A stretch of DNA of 64,000 nt. It comes from Patiria pectinifera (taxonomy: Eukaryota > Echinodermata > Asteroidea > Valvatida > Asterinidae). The stretch is from positions 17,165,430 through 17,229,429 of the forward strand of contig CM057129.1 in NCBI GenBank assembly GCA_029964075.1, given 5' to 3'. The translations under genes and the position numbers were made by a program. Positions within the stretch are counted from its first letter, which is position 1, and every line of letters begins with the position of its first letter. This document shows positions 1 through 13,500 of this stretch, piece by piece. The notes beneath the pieces were generated by a model, which was given only the letters and a program-made list of their open reading frames with translations, searched no databases and was not told the origin of the DNA.

Positions 1-959
1 CCTAGCCCTTTTCTTCTATGATCGTCATGGAGGTACATTCATCACCTTGTTGTGGAACCCGTCTGCCTTTCAACCTCAGCCATTCAAGGTATGCAGAGAC
101 CTACTGGTCTTCTCGCTGTTAATAAGACTTTGTAGTGTGACCGATTAAAGCTAATGAGTGATTTAGAATATTGTGCACCAACAAGAAAGTAATTCACACA
201 AGTCATTTTGGCAGTGGGTTGTGAGAAAAGCTGTCATCCCTAAGGCCAAAAAAAAAGTCTCTGGTTTCTGGTATGGAGCTTGCCCAAAAAGTGGTGCGGC
301 GACGTGGCTTTTTTTTTTTTTTTTTACCTGATTTTTTTGCTTCAAATGCCGGCTGATGACTACAAATGGTGCCCGACTAAACTTAGTGCAAATATATGGG
401 AGTCCAGAGAGGCCACATAAAGCTTATTCTCGACCATAACCCAATCTAAAAACACGTTAAAATTGTGCAGCAGCAGAATTCCAATCAAACCAGCGAGTTT
501 GGCGGTTTTGAGACATCATCTTTCATTGAAAATTTTTTTTTTTTTTTCATTTTGCCGACGGGCATGGCTACGGCGACGCGCGTGCATACCAGAAACCGGA
601 GACTTTTCTTTTTTGGCCTAAGCCTTACTACACTGCTTTCACAAAAGGACCTTTTTTCGGTTATATGGGACTTATGTTTAATTTTTTGGGGTTGGAAAAG
701 AATTAAAATTTACAAGTAAATTACAGTTAAGGTACAGTAATTTAGAAACAGGAGCTTTGGATGCTTGGTAATAATTATATTCCGTTTGAAAATTCCTCAG
801 GTTCTTCAAGCTAAGAGCATGATGCCACAGCCAGGTACGTCGTCTTCGAAGCAGCCCATGATGACGCCCAATGTGGAGGCCATAATAGAGGACTTCAAGA
901 TAATGGGACAAGGGCTTGTGCAGTCAGTGGAAATACGGACGGAGAAATGGGTTATATGA
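1..959 (+). CDS. NOL6: NOL6 (nucleolar protein 6 / Nrap), 3'-terminal two exons
   Basis: Two exons are visible: 1-88 (enters from outside the window) and 801-959 (stop TGA 957-959). The first encodes ALFFYDRHGG...FQPQPFK and ends at a GTATGC donor; the second follows a CTCAG acceptor and encodes a C-terminus containing PNVEAIIEDF and GQGLVQSVE. From memory these match the human NOL6 C-terminus (FFYDQHGG, FQPQPFK, PNVEAILEDF, GEGLVQTVE). NOL6 is the metazoan homologue of yeast Utp22, a nucleolar SSU-processome component needed for 18S rRNA maturation, with a nucleotidyltransferase-like fold thought to be structural. A MITE occupies the intron. A second, 5' NOL6 piece on the same strand begins at 49301, so this may be a duplicate copy or the detached end of that gene. 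Family assignment is firm; gene integrity upstream cannot be seen. Confidence 0.88.
218..650. mobile_element. MITE-like element with imperfect terminal inverted repeats, in last NOL6 intron
   Basis: The block at 240-330 (GGCCAAAAAAAAAGTCTC then TGGTTTCTGGTATG, then GCGGCGACG) reappears in reverse complement at about 550-635. This gives imperfect TIRs of roughly 80 bp around a short AT-rich core. No transposase-like frame is present. A related element lies at 38725-39325. I could not define target-site duplications. Confidence 0.6.
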
Positions 960-1415
960 AGACGAGTGAGGAGGACTTGGACTTGTAAACTTTGTGGAAT
1001 TATGGAAGAGAAATTGATTAAATGTAGAGGAATTCAACGTAAAATAATTGGCGATGTCCCTGTAAAGTTGGTGGCGATAGATGAATGGGGGTATGTGAAG
1101 GGGACTTCAGAGTTCTTGACAGTGCCGTGTTAAAGCCATGTAGGAACATTTGCAATTACCCGAGAATCACCGATTTAAGAACAGAAGCCTTGCTCGAAGT
1201 GAAGACGTGGACTGGTATCAAATAACCTGTGAGATTATTCTGCCTAAAATGGTATCGTTTGGGAGAACACTAATATTGAAGGTGATTTAAAATGAGTGCC
1301 CGCAGACACACTTTCTTACATTCATTAGCAACGGAATCCAGTTTTCTTAAAACGTACATGTTTTTGTATATTATCCACTGAGCTGAAACTTCAAATAAAC
1401 TAGTTGTTATGCACC
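960..1415 (+). other. NOL6: Probable 3'UTR and polyadenylation signal of the left NOL6 piece
   Basis: Non-coding sequence follows the NOL6 stop codon. The first good AATAAA hexamer is at 1394-1399, about 435 bases after the stop, in the context TTCAAATAAACTAG. The UTR end is an inference from the signal alone. Bases 1416-1535 show nothing recognisable. Confidence 0.5.
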
Positions 1416-1535
1416 CAATATCAACTCCTACCTTCGGCTTTCCTGATAAATATTTCTCTTTTCCTCATATTTTTCTTTTTGTAGCCCTTTGCCAAGAGTG
1501 GCTTTCAAAACCTTGCTTGGGCCGATATTCCATAA

Positions 1536-2514
1536 TTTAAGGCAAACCCCTTACATTTTTTAAGTTTTTCACAAAAATCAAATTTTGCCCAATTTTGATC
1601 AAAATGAAAGGTTAACCCCTTACAATTTTTAATTTTAGAGAAACATCAAATTTTGCCCAATTTTGATCAAAATACAAGGTTAACTCCTTACACTTTTTAA
1701 TTTTAGAGCAAAATCAAAATTGGTCGAAATGCAAGGCTAACCTCTTACAATTTTTAACTTTTTCACAAAAAAAAAAATTTTGCCCAATTTTGATCAAAAT
1801 GCAAGGTTAACCCCTTAAAATTTTTAATTTTGGAGAAAAATAAAATTTTGCCCAATTTGGTCAAAATGCAAGGCTAACCCCTTACAATTTTTAATTTGAG
1901 AGAAAAACATCAAACTTGCCCAATTTTGATGAAAATACAAGGTTAACCCCTTACAATTTTTAATTTTAGAGCAAAATCAAAATTTACCCTTATTTGGTCA
2001 AAATGCAAGGCTAACCCCTTACAATTTTTAAGTTTTTTACAAAAACAAATTTTGCCCAATTTTGATAAAAATGCAAGGCTAACCCCTTACAATTTTTACG
2101 TTTTTTCACAAAAATCAAATTTTGCCCAATTTTCATCAAAATGCAAGGTTAACCCCTTACAATTTTTAATTTTAGAGCAAAATCAAAATGTACCCTAATT
2201 TGGTCAAAATGCAAGGCTAACCCCTACAATTTTTAAGTTTTTCACAAAAACAAATTTTGCCCAATTTCGATCAAAATGCAAGGTTAACCCCTTACAATTT
2301 TTAATTAAGAGACAAATCTAATTCTGCCCTATTTTGATCGAAATACAAGGTTAACCCCTTACAATTTTGAACTTTTTCACAAAATCAAATTATGCCCAAT
2401 TTTGATCAAAATACAAGGTTAACTCCTTACAATTTTTAATTAGAGAGAAAAATCAAATTTGCCCAATTTTGTTCAAAATGCAAGGTTAACCCCTTACAAT
2501 TTTTCATTTTAGAG
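1536..2514. repeat. 68-bp AT-rich minisatellite, about 15 copies
   Basis: The phrase AGGTTAACCCCTTACAATTT recurs about every 66-70 bases (starts near 1545, 1615, 1682, 1739, 1808, 1874, 1945, 2014, 2081, 2150, 2218, 2286, 2356, 2424, 2490). It alternates with TTTTGCCCAATTTTGATCAA. Units differ by point changes and small indels, so the array is moderately old. It has no coding potential and sits just downstream of the NOL6 3' end. Confidence 0.93.
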
Positions 2515-3392
2515 CATTCCAAACATTTTATTATTCAAGAACATGTATAAATAATCAGCCTTCAATATGAAAATATTTTCAATTTTTTGTATTTTACAAT
2601 GTTTACATAATTGCACTTAATCTGTCTAAATTACCAAAACAAATTGTATGTACCTGAAGTAAAACTGGCAATAAAGAGTATTTTTGGCCCCACAAATTGT
2701 AAGAGTTGCTTTACTGACCTATTATAAATTACAATTTGTCAAAAAATGGAAATGTTTAACGTTCATTCCCTACTTCCCCCAAAAATATATTTATACAGAG
2801 AGCATATGTACAGCTGAATTGTCCTGCAAAAACTTTGAAAGGATCTGCAAACGAATGCAATTTTACAGCACATGTTTATAAACTTCAAGGCTTACCTCTT
2901 GGCAATTGCATGAAAATCAGGCTCTTGTCATGTTTTTTTTACAGTGTACATGTATTACTTAAACATTCAATAGAGAATTTAGTGACAAAGATTACTTTTA
3001 TATCTAATACTGTTTGCAAGCTGAGCTGAATTCGTCCTTAAAGGAATGTTGTAATTTTTTCCCAATATATACCTTGACATAATGCCCCGACTGAATGCCC
3101 CTTGAATCTTTAACAAAATTGCATGCAGCATTAGGTCAATTTCATTCGCATAAATTTGCATAGGAATGTATCTGATTATTATTGTAAAACTGTACTGACC
3201 AATTAGAGATTATATACTTTGAAAACCCATTTGTGGTCCGCTTATTTTGGCAACATACGAAAGACAGTACATGTATGTACGAACATTTCTTGGAATCTTA
3301 TCTGAATTATTTCTAAAAAGCTCCAAATAATTTAGGACCGTTTCCTGACATTCTTTTGAGTATGGAAGTAACTGATTAGCCCTCCTTGACTG
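2515..3392. other. Unannotated AT-rich intergenic stretch
   Basis: I see no exon, RNA gene or clear repeat here. Short frames on both strands are compositional. A doubled TGATTAGCCCTCCTT at 3372-3399 abuts the MITE that follows. Confidence 0.5.
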
Positions 3393-3690
3393 ATTAGCCC
3401 TCCTTTACATGCCTTTTACATGGGCTAGTCACCAGCAGTCAGATCATATTTTAAGCAAGCACTGTGACTAGTCAAATTCAGTCAACAGACAAAAGCAGGC
3501 AATTGGTATGCACAGCTGGCTTATCAATCACCTATAGCAAGAGCAAAGCTGTATCGAGTTGCATAAACAGTCACAGCCAGTCAATCCTGCTTTATGTAGG
3601 CTGGGAGCACTCAACCAGTAAAAACAGTCACTTGAGTGATTTTGACTGAAAGGACAACTTTCCACAGAATGTTTGACATAGGAGGGTTAA
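3393..3690 (-). mobile_element. MITE with TTAA-type ends (copy 1 of a family also at 51125-51418)
   Basis: The reverse complement begins TTAACCCTCCTATGTCAAAC and ends near GGAGGGCTAA. It shares its whole length with 51125-51418 in opposite orientation, for example GACTAGTCAAATTCAGTCAA here and its complement there. A partial third copy lies at 54310-54410. TTAA-bounded ends suggest a piggyBac- or Kolobok-like source. No coding capacity. Confidence 0.65.
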
Positions 3691-4089
3691 TCAATAAAAA
3701 AAAATGCTCTATGATGTTTGAGCCAATTTCTTGTCTTGCCCTACGCATAGTGAATGTCTGCTAAAAGTGCACTACTTCTTTCAAGCAGTTCCAAGATTAA
3801 ATTTCAATGGACTACATGCAAGAAATTAGATGACGCTCTATAGACCATTATCATGTTGCGGCCATCTTGATTTTTGTCCCATTCAAATCAACGTAACCAA
3901 AGCGAGGCTGAAAGAAAAAAATAGTCTGGTTCCTTTTTGCACAAAAAACATAATCATTCAGTACTGTTATTGGATACAGGGAACATGACTGAAATGGTGG
4001 CAGCATGATAAAGGTCTATAGGCACTTTGGAGAGCCCTGTGGGGAAGACGCATCTCGTGTGTGAACACACTGAGATACGCACAATTAAT

Positions 4090-4095
4090 TTTATT
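4090..4095 (-). terminator. SPG11: Candidate polyadenylation signal of SPG11
   Basis: AATAAA on the minus strand, about 250 bases past the spatacsin stop codon (complement of TTTATT). It is the nearest canonical hexamer downstream. It may instead belong to a repeat, because a similar phrase (AAAATAAAATTAGTCG) occurs near 8625. Confidence 0.4.
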
Positions 4096-4344
4096 CTGAG
4101 TGTACACAAGCCCATACTGTCTGCCTGTGATGCTGTCTGCGTGTGATGCCGGGAGCACAGCGGTGACGTGTTGGGAGTCCCACTCAACTCTGACTTTGTA
4201 ACCAATTTAGGGGATACTTTTGCAGAGAGTCCATAGGCTCAGGGCAACATTTTTAACCAATTTTGTTTCCTGCAAAAGCCATGTGATTTATACTGCTTTA
4301 AAATTTACTGATCGATGTTAATTTTGGCTCAGCAGCTTTATGCC

Positions 4345-4519
4345 TCAAGCAACATCTTTCAGGTAGGCCCCGGCATCACTCTCCAGCAAGCTCAAGGCAA
4401 TATCTTGGAAGCTCAACTCGGTAGCAATCTTGTAAGCTGTGAGGACGTCGTCACAGTAACCCAGCAGTTTCTTCATGTTGGAGGTCGGCTGGTACGTTCT
4501 GCTGCCGCCTTGGCGATAT
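4345..4519 (-). CDS. SPG11: Spatacsin terminal coding exon with stop codon
   Basis: After a TTGTCAG acceptor this exon encodes YRQGGSRTYQ, MKKLLGYCDDVLTAYKIATE and finishes SDAGAYLKDVA then TGA (4345-4347). It lines up with the end of human spatacsin, remembered as LKKLLTYCEDVYLYYKLAYE ... LKDMLAG. This fixes the gene's strand and 3' boundary. Confidence 0.93.
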
Positions 4520-7500
4520 CTGACAAATTAAACATGGGGATGAATCTGAAATTATTTCACGGGGCACCTAAAAAAAATAAAACCTTCCAACATTCAAAAT
4601 CAAGAAATGATAGAGAAGAATGAAAAGCTTGTCCAAACTATTTACCGACTTGAGTTACTTGAAATATGCAAGTCATAAACGTTAAGAGGGCTTGACATAT
4701 ATCATTGAAATATCTTAATTTCCCTTGTTTCAGCCATTATTGGGTGATAATCATGCTGTAATATCTAAAAGCAATCATGACCAAAATTCCATCAAATGGC
4801 CTGAAAGGATACATGGCCTTCTGAAAGTCTCAACACGTTGAATTTTTTTACCCGAGTTTCACGACGCTTAGTTTGGAAACTTTCCATATGCAAACAAGCT
4901 ATTGTAAAATTTAATCACTACTTTCACCCTAACGTCTCAGCTATAGTACTTGGAATAATTAATCTCTGTGTAGTTAGCAAAGCCAAGCTTTTACAGACTA
5001 TACGGTCTCTTACTTGTTGGCAACATCCCTGAACATGGCGTCATTGAGTGGTATGCATTTACTGTAGTCCTCCAGGTACTTGAAGTCGCCCTGTATGACC
5101 ACATTGTGATAGATGGCATCTGGCCAATGGGTGTGTGACCCATAAGCATCAGAAACAATCAGGGCCTGGCAAGAAAATAACAAACCAATAGTCATAATAC
5201 AAAAACATGACCTAAAAATATCCATTAGCCGGAAATATCATTTATAATATAGACTGATCACCAGTCTTGTAGTCAAGTCCGAACTCCATTCCGAGTCCAG
5301 ACTCAAGTCCGAGTGCAGACTCAAGCCGAGTCCAGACTCAAGTCATACAATACTGCTTATCACAACTACATGATCAACTACTTGATCAGCTTACTTAACA
5401 ACCAGTAAACGTATCTGACTAACCTAGTTAACCTTTTTCTATCCCACTTTGCAAGTTCACACCACAGCCATCGTACTTTATCAGCCCAGCATTCCATTTC
5501 AACCACCTTACGGTTGTTTCACTTGTTGGCCCACTTTGCCCACCTAATCAACCCAGTTATTCAGCTAGACAACCCAGTTTTGCTCACTTGACCGACCACG
5601 AGTAGACCACTTGCACACACAGTAAGCCCACTTGATTAACCCTATCAACCCACTACCAGACAAAGTTTGCCTAACTTCAATCCACTTGCAAACTCGGTTA
5701 TACCATTCACTAAACCAGTTAACCCACGTTAGGACCTGGGGCCGACTTCACGAAACTCATCTTATCTTGCGACTCATCTTAGGACTTAAGAAGAGTCCCC
5801 GCTCTAAGATTGGTCTTAGCTAAGATGCATTAAAGACTGATTTTACTAAACCAATCTTAAGCAAGACGCATCCAAACTACCGATTTGATGGCTGTTTGCT
5901 TTTACCGCTTGACGAAACAGTTGTTGAAAAGAAATGTGCAAAACCAACTTGACCAACCCTGTTAATTAAACTAGTTCATTAACCAAGTAAAGCTATAAAT
6001 TAACCCAATAATAACACTCTTTACCATCTGTTATTCCGCTAACTACCAATCCATTTCAAGTTTAGCCAAGTCGAAAAAGGGGCTAACTGCAGCCACAGCT
6101 TCAGTTTTTGGCGCTGATGTTTTCCCTTAGCCACAGACAAAAAACCACGGTCTGAATTTTGATAGCTCAACCCAGCAGCCCCAGTCAAAAATGATTTTAA
6201 GCTGCACAGCCCTTTCACTCACCTCATGAAATCGTTGGTGTTTCATCATGAACGTTCCCAGGGCTTTGGAGTCTAGGTTCATGACCTGAGTCTTGGTTGG
6301 CAGCAGATGGAGCTGCAATGCTACAAGACGCGCTTGCTTTATGCACTGCTCAGCGTGGCGTAGGCAGTTGTCCTGTGTGCCAGAAAGAAAAGAAGAAATG
6401 GGGTATCTAATTTCAATCAAAAGATCCACACAAAACCCAAACACCATTATCAATACTAAACAAATATACTTCAGTCAGTTTACCTTGGCATAGCTCTGTG
6501 CAGCCTTTGTGAAGTCCTGCAAGATAACTTGGAGACTATTCTGTAGCTCAATGTTTGCATCTGACATGGTAAAAGAAGCACAAAATCACAAATGATGTCA
6601 GTGAACAAATACAATTAGTAAGAAGAGATTCTTTGGGTTTTTTCACAAGATTCAATAGCCAAGGCTGACTTGTGATAACACATAGAATTTTCAGCTATAT
6701 TCTCAAATAAAATAGCAATCTATAATTTAATCTACTAAACCTGTTTAACTTTAGTCTTTCTCTTGACAAAAAAAAATGTTGAATGTCAATAAGGGAAACC
6801 TTAAAGAGATCATTTCCAAACTTTTTTTGTCCTGGCCTTTAGCAGATTTTCCAAATGATTTTTTTATTTGCTGCGACAACAAAATTTTGTTTTAAAAAGT
6901 TCCTCTTCGAAACCATTATCTGACAGAGACATTAAACCTAAATTCAGGGGAAATCGCAAAAGTGTAGACAATCAAGCATTTGCCTCAAAAGGCCACCTCT
7001 CAACCTAACTGAATCAGCAATGTCTAGGAAGGGGTGTTGACCTTTCAATCACGAAGCACTCATGTACAACAGGATTGGCATCACAAACAGCAGCTTGTTC
7101 TATATTAAACCATCCTACCCATCGTTTTCTTGCTCATGCCCTTCAGCTGCTCATGTGCGTCTCTCTCTAGCAGCTCAGCAATCTCTCGATTCATCTCAAA
7201 CTTGACTGCCACAAAGTTATAGGCCTCGGTGTCGGGAGGGTCACAACGCTTCAGGTAGTCCAACAAGGCTACCTTCAGATTATCGTCCTGCGGTGGTGAA
7301 AAATATAGAATATTAATTGGCTTTTGGTTCATAGTTCTGAAGTTTTCTATTGATGTGTTCTTTCAATTTACAGAGGAGTGAAAAAGGAATCACAGTTCAT
7401 TTCAAGAGCTCATGACTTGACTCAAAACTGAAGGAATTAAGATTGACTTGTGAGGCCTTGTGAGGCCTCTGTTTTATGGGCCAATATCTTACCTTGCCTC

Positions 7501-10500
7501 CTCTCTTCAAGAGCAACTCAATCTGCTGGTTAGATCTGAGGACATCCAAGATGTAGGACATCTCACAGTACCTGCCTACACCAGTCAGTAAACGCACCTG
7601 TTGGTGATAAAAACAATGTGCAAATTCTTTAACATGTTAACCCATTGTCACATGTACTACAAAAATGTAATACATTGTATATATTCCCTCATGATGACTT
7701 CACAAGACCAGTGCTAAGAAAGTTTGGCACGGTACATAGATCAACAGGCAGGGTGGTTTGGGGCGGCACAGGATTAAGGGTTAAAAGTTTAAGGCTGAAC
7801 AACAACAAACTGAATGAAGAACAACGTGCACATAGAAATTGAACCCACAACCTTTGGAACACAACATCAGCACTCTATGTTTATCTGAAATATCATGCCT
7901 GTTATATACGCGTCTTTTTCCGTTCTGTTTTTTTTCACTGCAATAACAACATTTTTAATAAATGCAGACAAAATAGATCCCTTTACTATTTTTCTGGTGA
8001 AGTTCCCACTTCTACATCAGATTCGAACTAGCCAACCGATCCCGCAGGCTCGGTGGTCAAGTGGTAAGACATCTGCACTAGAAAGCAGGAGGTCGTGGGT
8101 TCGAGTTCCACCCAAGTGATTGTTTTCTCATTTTCACTCGGGAGGTAACACACTGAGTATACAGTGTTTATACGTCGGTGAAGGGCAAAACTTAATATTG
8201 ATAAATTTCTTTGTTCAACTTTAGGCAGTGACACAGTCTGTTAATTAAAGTCAGATTGTGTCATAATTAAAGTAAGCATCATATTTCTCACCAGAAGTCC
8301 GTACTCCTCAGCAAATGCCAGGGCGTTGCTGCACTCGCGACACTTCCTGAGCACGTTGGATATACCTTCCATGTTACAGCACACGGTGTGGCAGTCATGG
8401 GCTCTGATGATCAACTCCACCTCCATGGTGAATACTGTAACAAAATAAAGATCATACAAGATACTGTCAGTTGATTTTGGGATTTTTAACTTATGGGATC
8501 CATGCATAAGTACCCCCTCAACGGTAAGAAAGGGAGAGTTGGGGGAGACCACTGGGAGAGACATTTGGACGCATTGCTGACAACGCCTGATGCTCACGCG
8601 AAGATGCTTTGCCTTTGTGCACATTCAAAATAAAATTAGTCGTTCATACTTTGTGCTATACGCTCACGAACCATTACATGTATGCGGTATGTCCTATCCA
8701 CTGGGAAAATGGTCAAAGAGCGCCATCCCTTGTTCCCCCATATTCTTTGAGAATATTTACCAATGGCAGCCTCCGATGAAAGCCTTGTCAGCCAATTTCT
8801 TTGAAACACAGAAATGTTCAACTCATCCTCTTTCACTCAAACATACACGATTAAATAAATTAACAGAGAAAGAGGTGGATATTAACAATTTACTACACAT
8901 TTCGCACTAAAACACATAGGGAACAATATCAATCCCTACTGAGTACATGCGTAGCAGGTAGCAAGCCACACATGATGTCACAAGACTATACAAACTCATG
9001 ACATATACAGTGTGCTGACCATAATCATTCTCATTCCACTATGACCCAGAAATGTCTGACACACTTTTGTTCCAGACAAAATGTCTGTAATCTGAACAAT
9101 GGTGATCACTGTTCAGGTTCAGACATTTTGTCCGGAATTAAAGCATTTCAGACATGTCTGGTTCCTAGTGTACGAAAGCTCTAACTATCCCACTGACCTG
9201 ATTTGGTGTTGGCAATGTCTGAGCTGACCAACGAGGTAGCCTCTTGTAGCAGTCTGTTGCCCAGGATGGCTGGGTTGCGACACAGCTGGATGACTTGGCT
9301 GAACTCCTCTCTATCCCCAAGCTCCTGGCCCATGTAAGAGGACAGGGAGGCGGAGGACAGACGGGAGGACAAACCGCCTGAGTTTGGGATAAAACATATG
9401 GAGAGCAAATTATTGGGGATTGTTTTTAGGAGGATGGTATACTAGGTTACTTTTTCCCCTTTTTGTTCTCTGAGTGTTCCCAATCCCCTATTTCAAAGGT
9501 TTGCAACATTGCTTGTGTCGTTAGCAGTGTGATTTTGGGTGTGATCCTGGCTACATGACATTAACGGGTTTATGGCTTCTGAATAGTACCCCTTGAACAA
9601 ATTGGGTAACCACCAACATAGGGCTGGATAGCTCAGTTGGTAGAGCACCCGTACAGCAATTCGGAGGTAGCACGTTCAAATCTCGCTCCAGTGAAGGTTT
9701 TTTTGGGGGTTCAACTTTATAATAACGACAACATTTAGCGTTAACTGCATCAATGCTACTGTGTTTTCAACAGTGCTTGACAGTGTTGTCATGACCCAAA
9801 ATGACTCGAGTCTAAAAATTGAATAATTAAATGTAATTTGATAATAATAATTAATTAAACATTGCTCTTCTTGTAAAAATCATATCTCAAAGTACTGTTC
9901 ACTTTATGTTAAAGTAAAAAATAAACCTGAGAAGTTAAATATGATAAAGTTAATAAAATGCATGAAACTATGATATTACAACCTTGGCATGAACACAGTT
10001 ATTTAACTCATAAAGGAGATCACAGACAAAAAAAACGCCCAAACAAATGACAAACATCTTGCTCTATTTTAAGCTTACCTTCTCTCCTTCGCGGCTGAGG
10101 CTGGCGGGTCTTCAAGCTTGTGATCACTGCCTCGCACAGAAAGCCTGCAACCTACAAAAGAAAAATTGTACCATTATAACTAGCAGTTTTTGTTGTCTTC
10201 GGGCAAACAGTATTTATGAAACTGCACCAAAAGACCATAGAATCATGAGCTTATGATCACCATTCTGGGCCTGATGTGGTAGTATAGAAATTCTGCACTG
10301 ACCATTTAGGCACAGGATCCTTCGTTATTTATAGATGAATGCATGAGCAAAATCAAACATTTCTCGCTTACATGTGAATTATGCAACTATAAGTGCAAAA
10401 TTGTCTGCCGTTGGTATAAGGGACTTTTTATTACAATACATGCAAACCCTGGTCGTGTGCACTGAATATCGTTTCTCAGCTAGTACACCATTTTTGCTTC

Positions 10501-13500
10501 AATATTGGTTTTACTTGTCCTGCAAAAGTGTGTGCTTTTAATAGCTTATTGAAACTGCCTTCAATCTTGATTCTGGCAATATTCCAGAAAAAAAAGAACA
10601 TTTGCAAGCACTTGCCTGGGCATCAGTCATTTCGTTGGCAAGAATGAAAGTCTTGGCTAATGCAAACCGCTGTGGGTGACTGCACCGTAGTATGGATCTC
10701 AGGCTATCAAACGGCGCTTGGACAACCACAGATCTGTAGGAGCTCCCCAGGACCTGAAACAAAGAACAATCACAGGTAGGTGATACATTGATTGTAAAAT
10801 CAAAACTAAACAATTACCAATGTATACAGGTGAAAGGCCCGCTCCAGACGCCGTGCTACTGCTGCGCTTAACTTAATTGAAATGAGTGCGGTAATAGCTC
10901 ATCTACAGCACGGAAGTTGCTCTAAACTCTGAATTTAATAGTCAAACCTTAATGCATCTGGAGAAACTGGCCAGGTTAAAGCAGTTCAACAGTTTAACTT
11001 TCAGCGTGGTCAAATTCTTGTGTGAAAGACATTAGCCCGTGATTCAGCCCGTGAACCACCACGCGCTCGTACTTCATTCGTTTACACTACACCTTTCTGG
11101 TTCTAAATGACGTCAAACTTCGGTACTCCATTGTGAGCATGCGCATTCCTAAAATGTTTGCCCCAACTTCGAATTGAAGCGAGTTCAGCATGGTAATGGC
11201 ATGGCGTTTAGAACAGTGCCATGCCACTGCCATTCAGAACGACGAGTACCACCCCACCCCCCTCGCTACGCTATAGTCTATCTGGGGTAACCTACCTGAG
11301 CTATCCTGTATGCATTGATAATCCTGTCACAGCACTGCCTAGCCTGGGATGAGCAGTTACCACACAGGGTTTCAATAGTTGTTAGGATCTCGTCCAATTC
11401 CTCGGGGTCTTCAGTCGGGTCCAGGCTAGCTAAGCTGCTGACACTCACAGCTGAAAGTCACATATGGTATTAAAATGGTCAATAGTAAGTGCAGCTGCCA
11501 AATATTGCGGGGCCACTGATTTTCTATTACAGAAATGCCTGTTTTCCTTTATATAGGAAATTGTAAATTCCATTTCAACCACAAAAGTGTGCAAGAAAAT
11601 CAGTGTCTTGCTTCATCATGCGTGTTATGTTGTGGATGTTCACTGGGAAAAAAAAAACGCACATAGTTTTCCATCAAACAATTTTGCCTGCAAAAATTAA
11701 ATTGAATGGCACTTAACCCCTTGCCGCCGGGTTTTTACGCCTCACTGCACAGGCTTACACGCATCACTGTACACAGCCTCTGTGCAGTAGCAGCAGTAGC
11801 GGCACTGCCGGTCATATACCTAGCAGATGCCAACAGACAAAATTCCACAGCTGACCACAGCATTCTGGAGTGCGGCTATAGCCGTCAGCCAGAGTCAAAG
11901 GGTTAAATGCCATTTAATACCTTTGTGCACTTGCCAACCACGAGTGAGTAGACAGTATGAGTTTGGTCACATTGAGATTAAAAGAAGTGTTGGCACTAAG
12001 TGTGTAACTGGAGCTCTTGTGGGTAGCCACGCAGCATCATCTACTGCTCTTGTGCCGAGTCCAAAGAGTGCTTATCTACATTCATCCTTATCAGGTGGAT
12101 ATAAACATGCCTGGTCACTTAACAATGCAACATAATGGCAGAGCATACAGTCCAAATTAACGTTGAAGTTTCCATCGTTTCTTCTGAGAACAAAACTCAC
12201 AAATGGGACTTCAGTTCACATGGTGCAACTGCAAACTCACTCTTATTGCTGACAATACCATGCAGACTTCCAATCATATCCGACTTATTTTTGATGAGAT
12301 TGTCAACCCAGCACCAGTACTACATTGTATCGCATTGTGTTTAATCACTGAAGAATCATTGAAACCATAGAGTGCTCGGGCAGTTTTGGGCGCTACAGTG
12401 ATTGAAGGGTTAAGGTACTTACTGCTTGCAGATCTTGTCAGCATGCCCTTGGACATCATTCCCCTCCAAGCTTCGCTAGTCTTCCTGGTTCTTCCTCTCC
12501 CAATCCCACCACCAATTCCTCCAGCCCCCAGACCTGATCCCGCTGCTGCCACCACCAACCGCCTCATCTCCGGTTCCAGCTCCGATGGCCCCATGTAGGC
12601 TGACGCCAGCTGGATGCTGGTCAGTATGATGGCCAGGTCTTGGTGGGGATGGTTGAACTGCTTGGCCAGGCGGTGGGCCTGCCGGATGCAGCACTTGTCC
12701 AGGAGCTGGCTGAGGATCAGATTTAAGGCATGCACCTCCTGCAAACAAAACAAATAAATGTAAGGTTCACTAACAGCTGCAGTACCCCCTTCTATATCAA
12801 ACCTACCAGCCTACTGTGCCCAGCTCAGTGGATGACTTTTCAGATGTCTGCACTAGTAAGTAGGAGGTCATGAATTTGAGCCATAGAAGAACAAACCTAC
12901 GACCTTTTTTCTCGCTAGCCCTGGGACAGTGCTTATGACACAAGGTTGGTGAAGGGCATAAACCGATATTAAATTTACAATGTAAGATTGAATATTAAAA
13001 TTGGATGTAGCAGCATTTGTACCCGTGACCTCTGAAACACTGCACTGTTACCCTAACAACAGTGTCCTGCTGGTCGCATGTTCAAACCCCACTCCTGTCC
13101 ATTTCGTACTTCAATATGAGCCCAGTACAGAAGAACGCCACGATGTAACGAACAATTCTTTCTTAAACACATTGGTGCAATGAACACTACTTTTGGCCTA
13201 ACCTAAGATGACTTTGATAACGACACCTACTGTAACAGCAGCAAAAACTAGGCTTGCAGCCTTCCTGAGAACACACATATGAAAGGTAACTACAGTGAAA
13301 TCTTGATAAGTCAAACTCAAAGTCAACCTCTGATAACTCAAACAAAGAATCCATTCCCTTCAGTAGTATAACAATGATATACAACCCTGCTTAACTCAAA
13401 ACTCTACTTAAGTCAAATTTTGAACCTGTTCCCTTGAGGTTTGACTTATCGAGATTTCACTGTAAACTTACGTCCTGCATCAAGCCCAGACCTCAGCTTG

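Noticed and set aside
9622-9697. Functional tRNA gene
   Set aside because: The base at position 33 is not T, and the anticodon and T stems have several mismatches, so it is a pseudogene or SINE head.
12476-12748. Alternative Pro/Gly-rich frame across the spatacsin exon
   Set aside because: It is a shadow of exon 12423-12738, whose frame is fixed by homology and splice phase.
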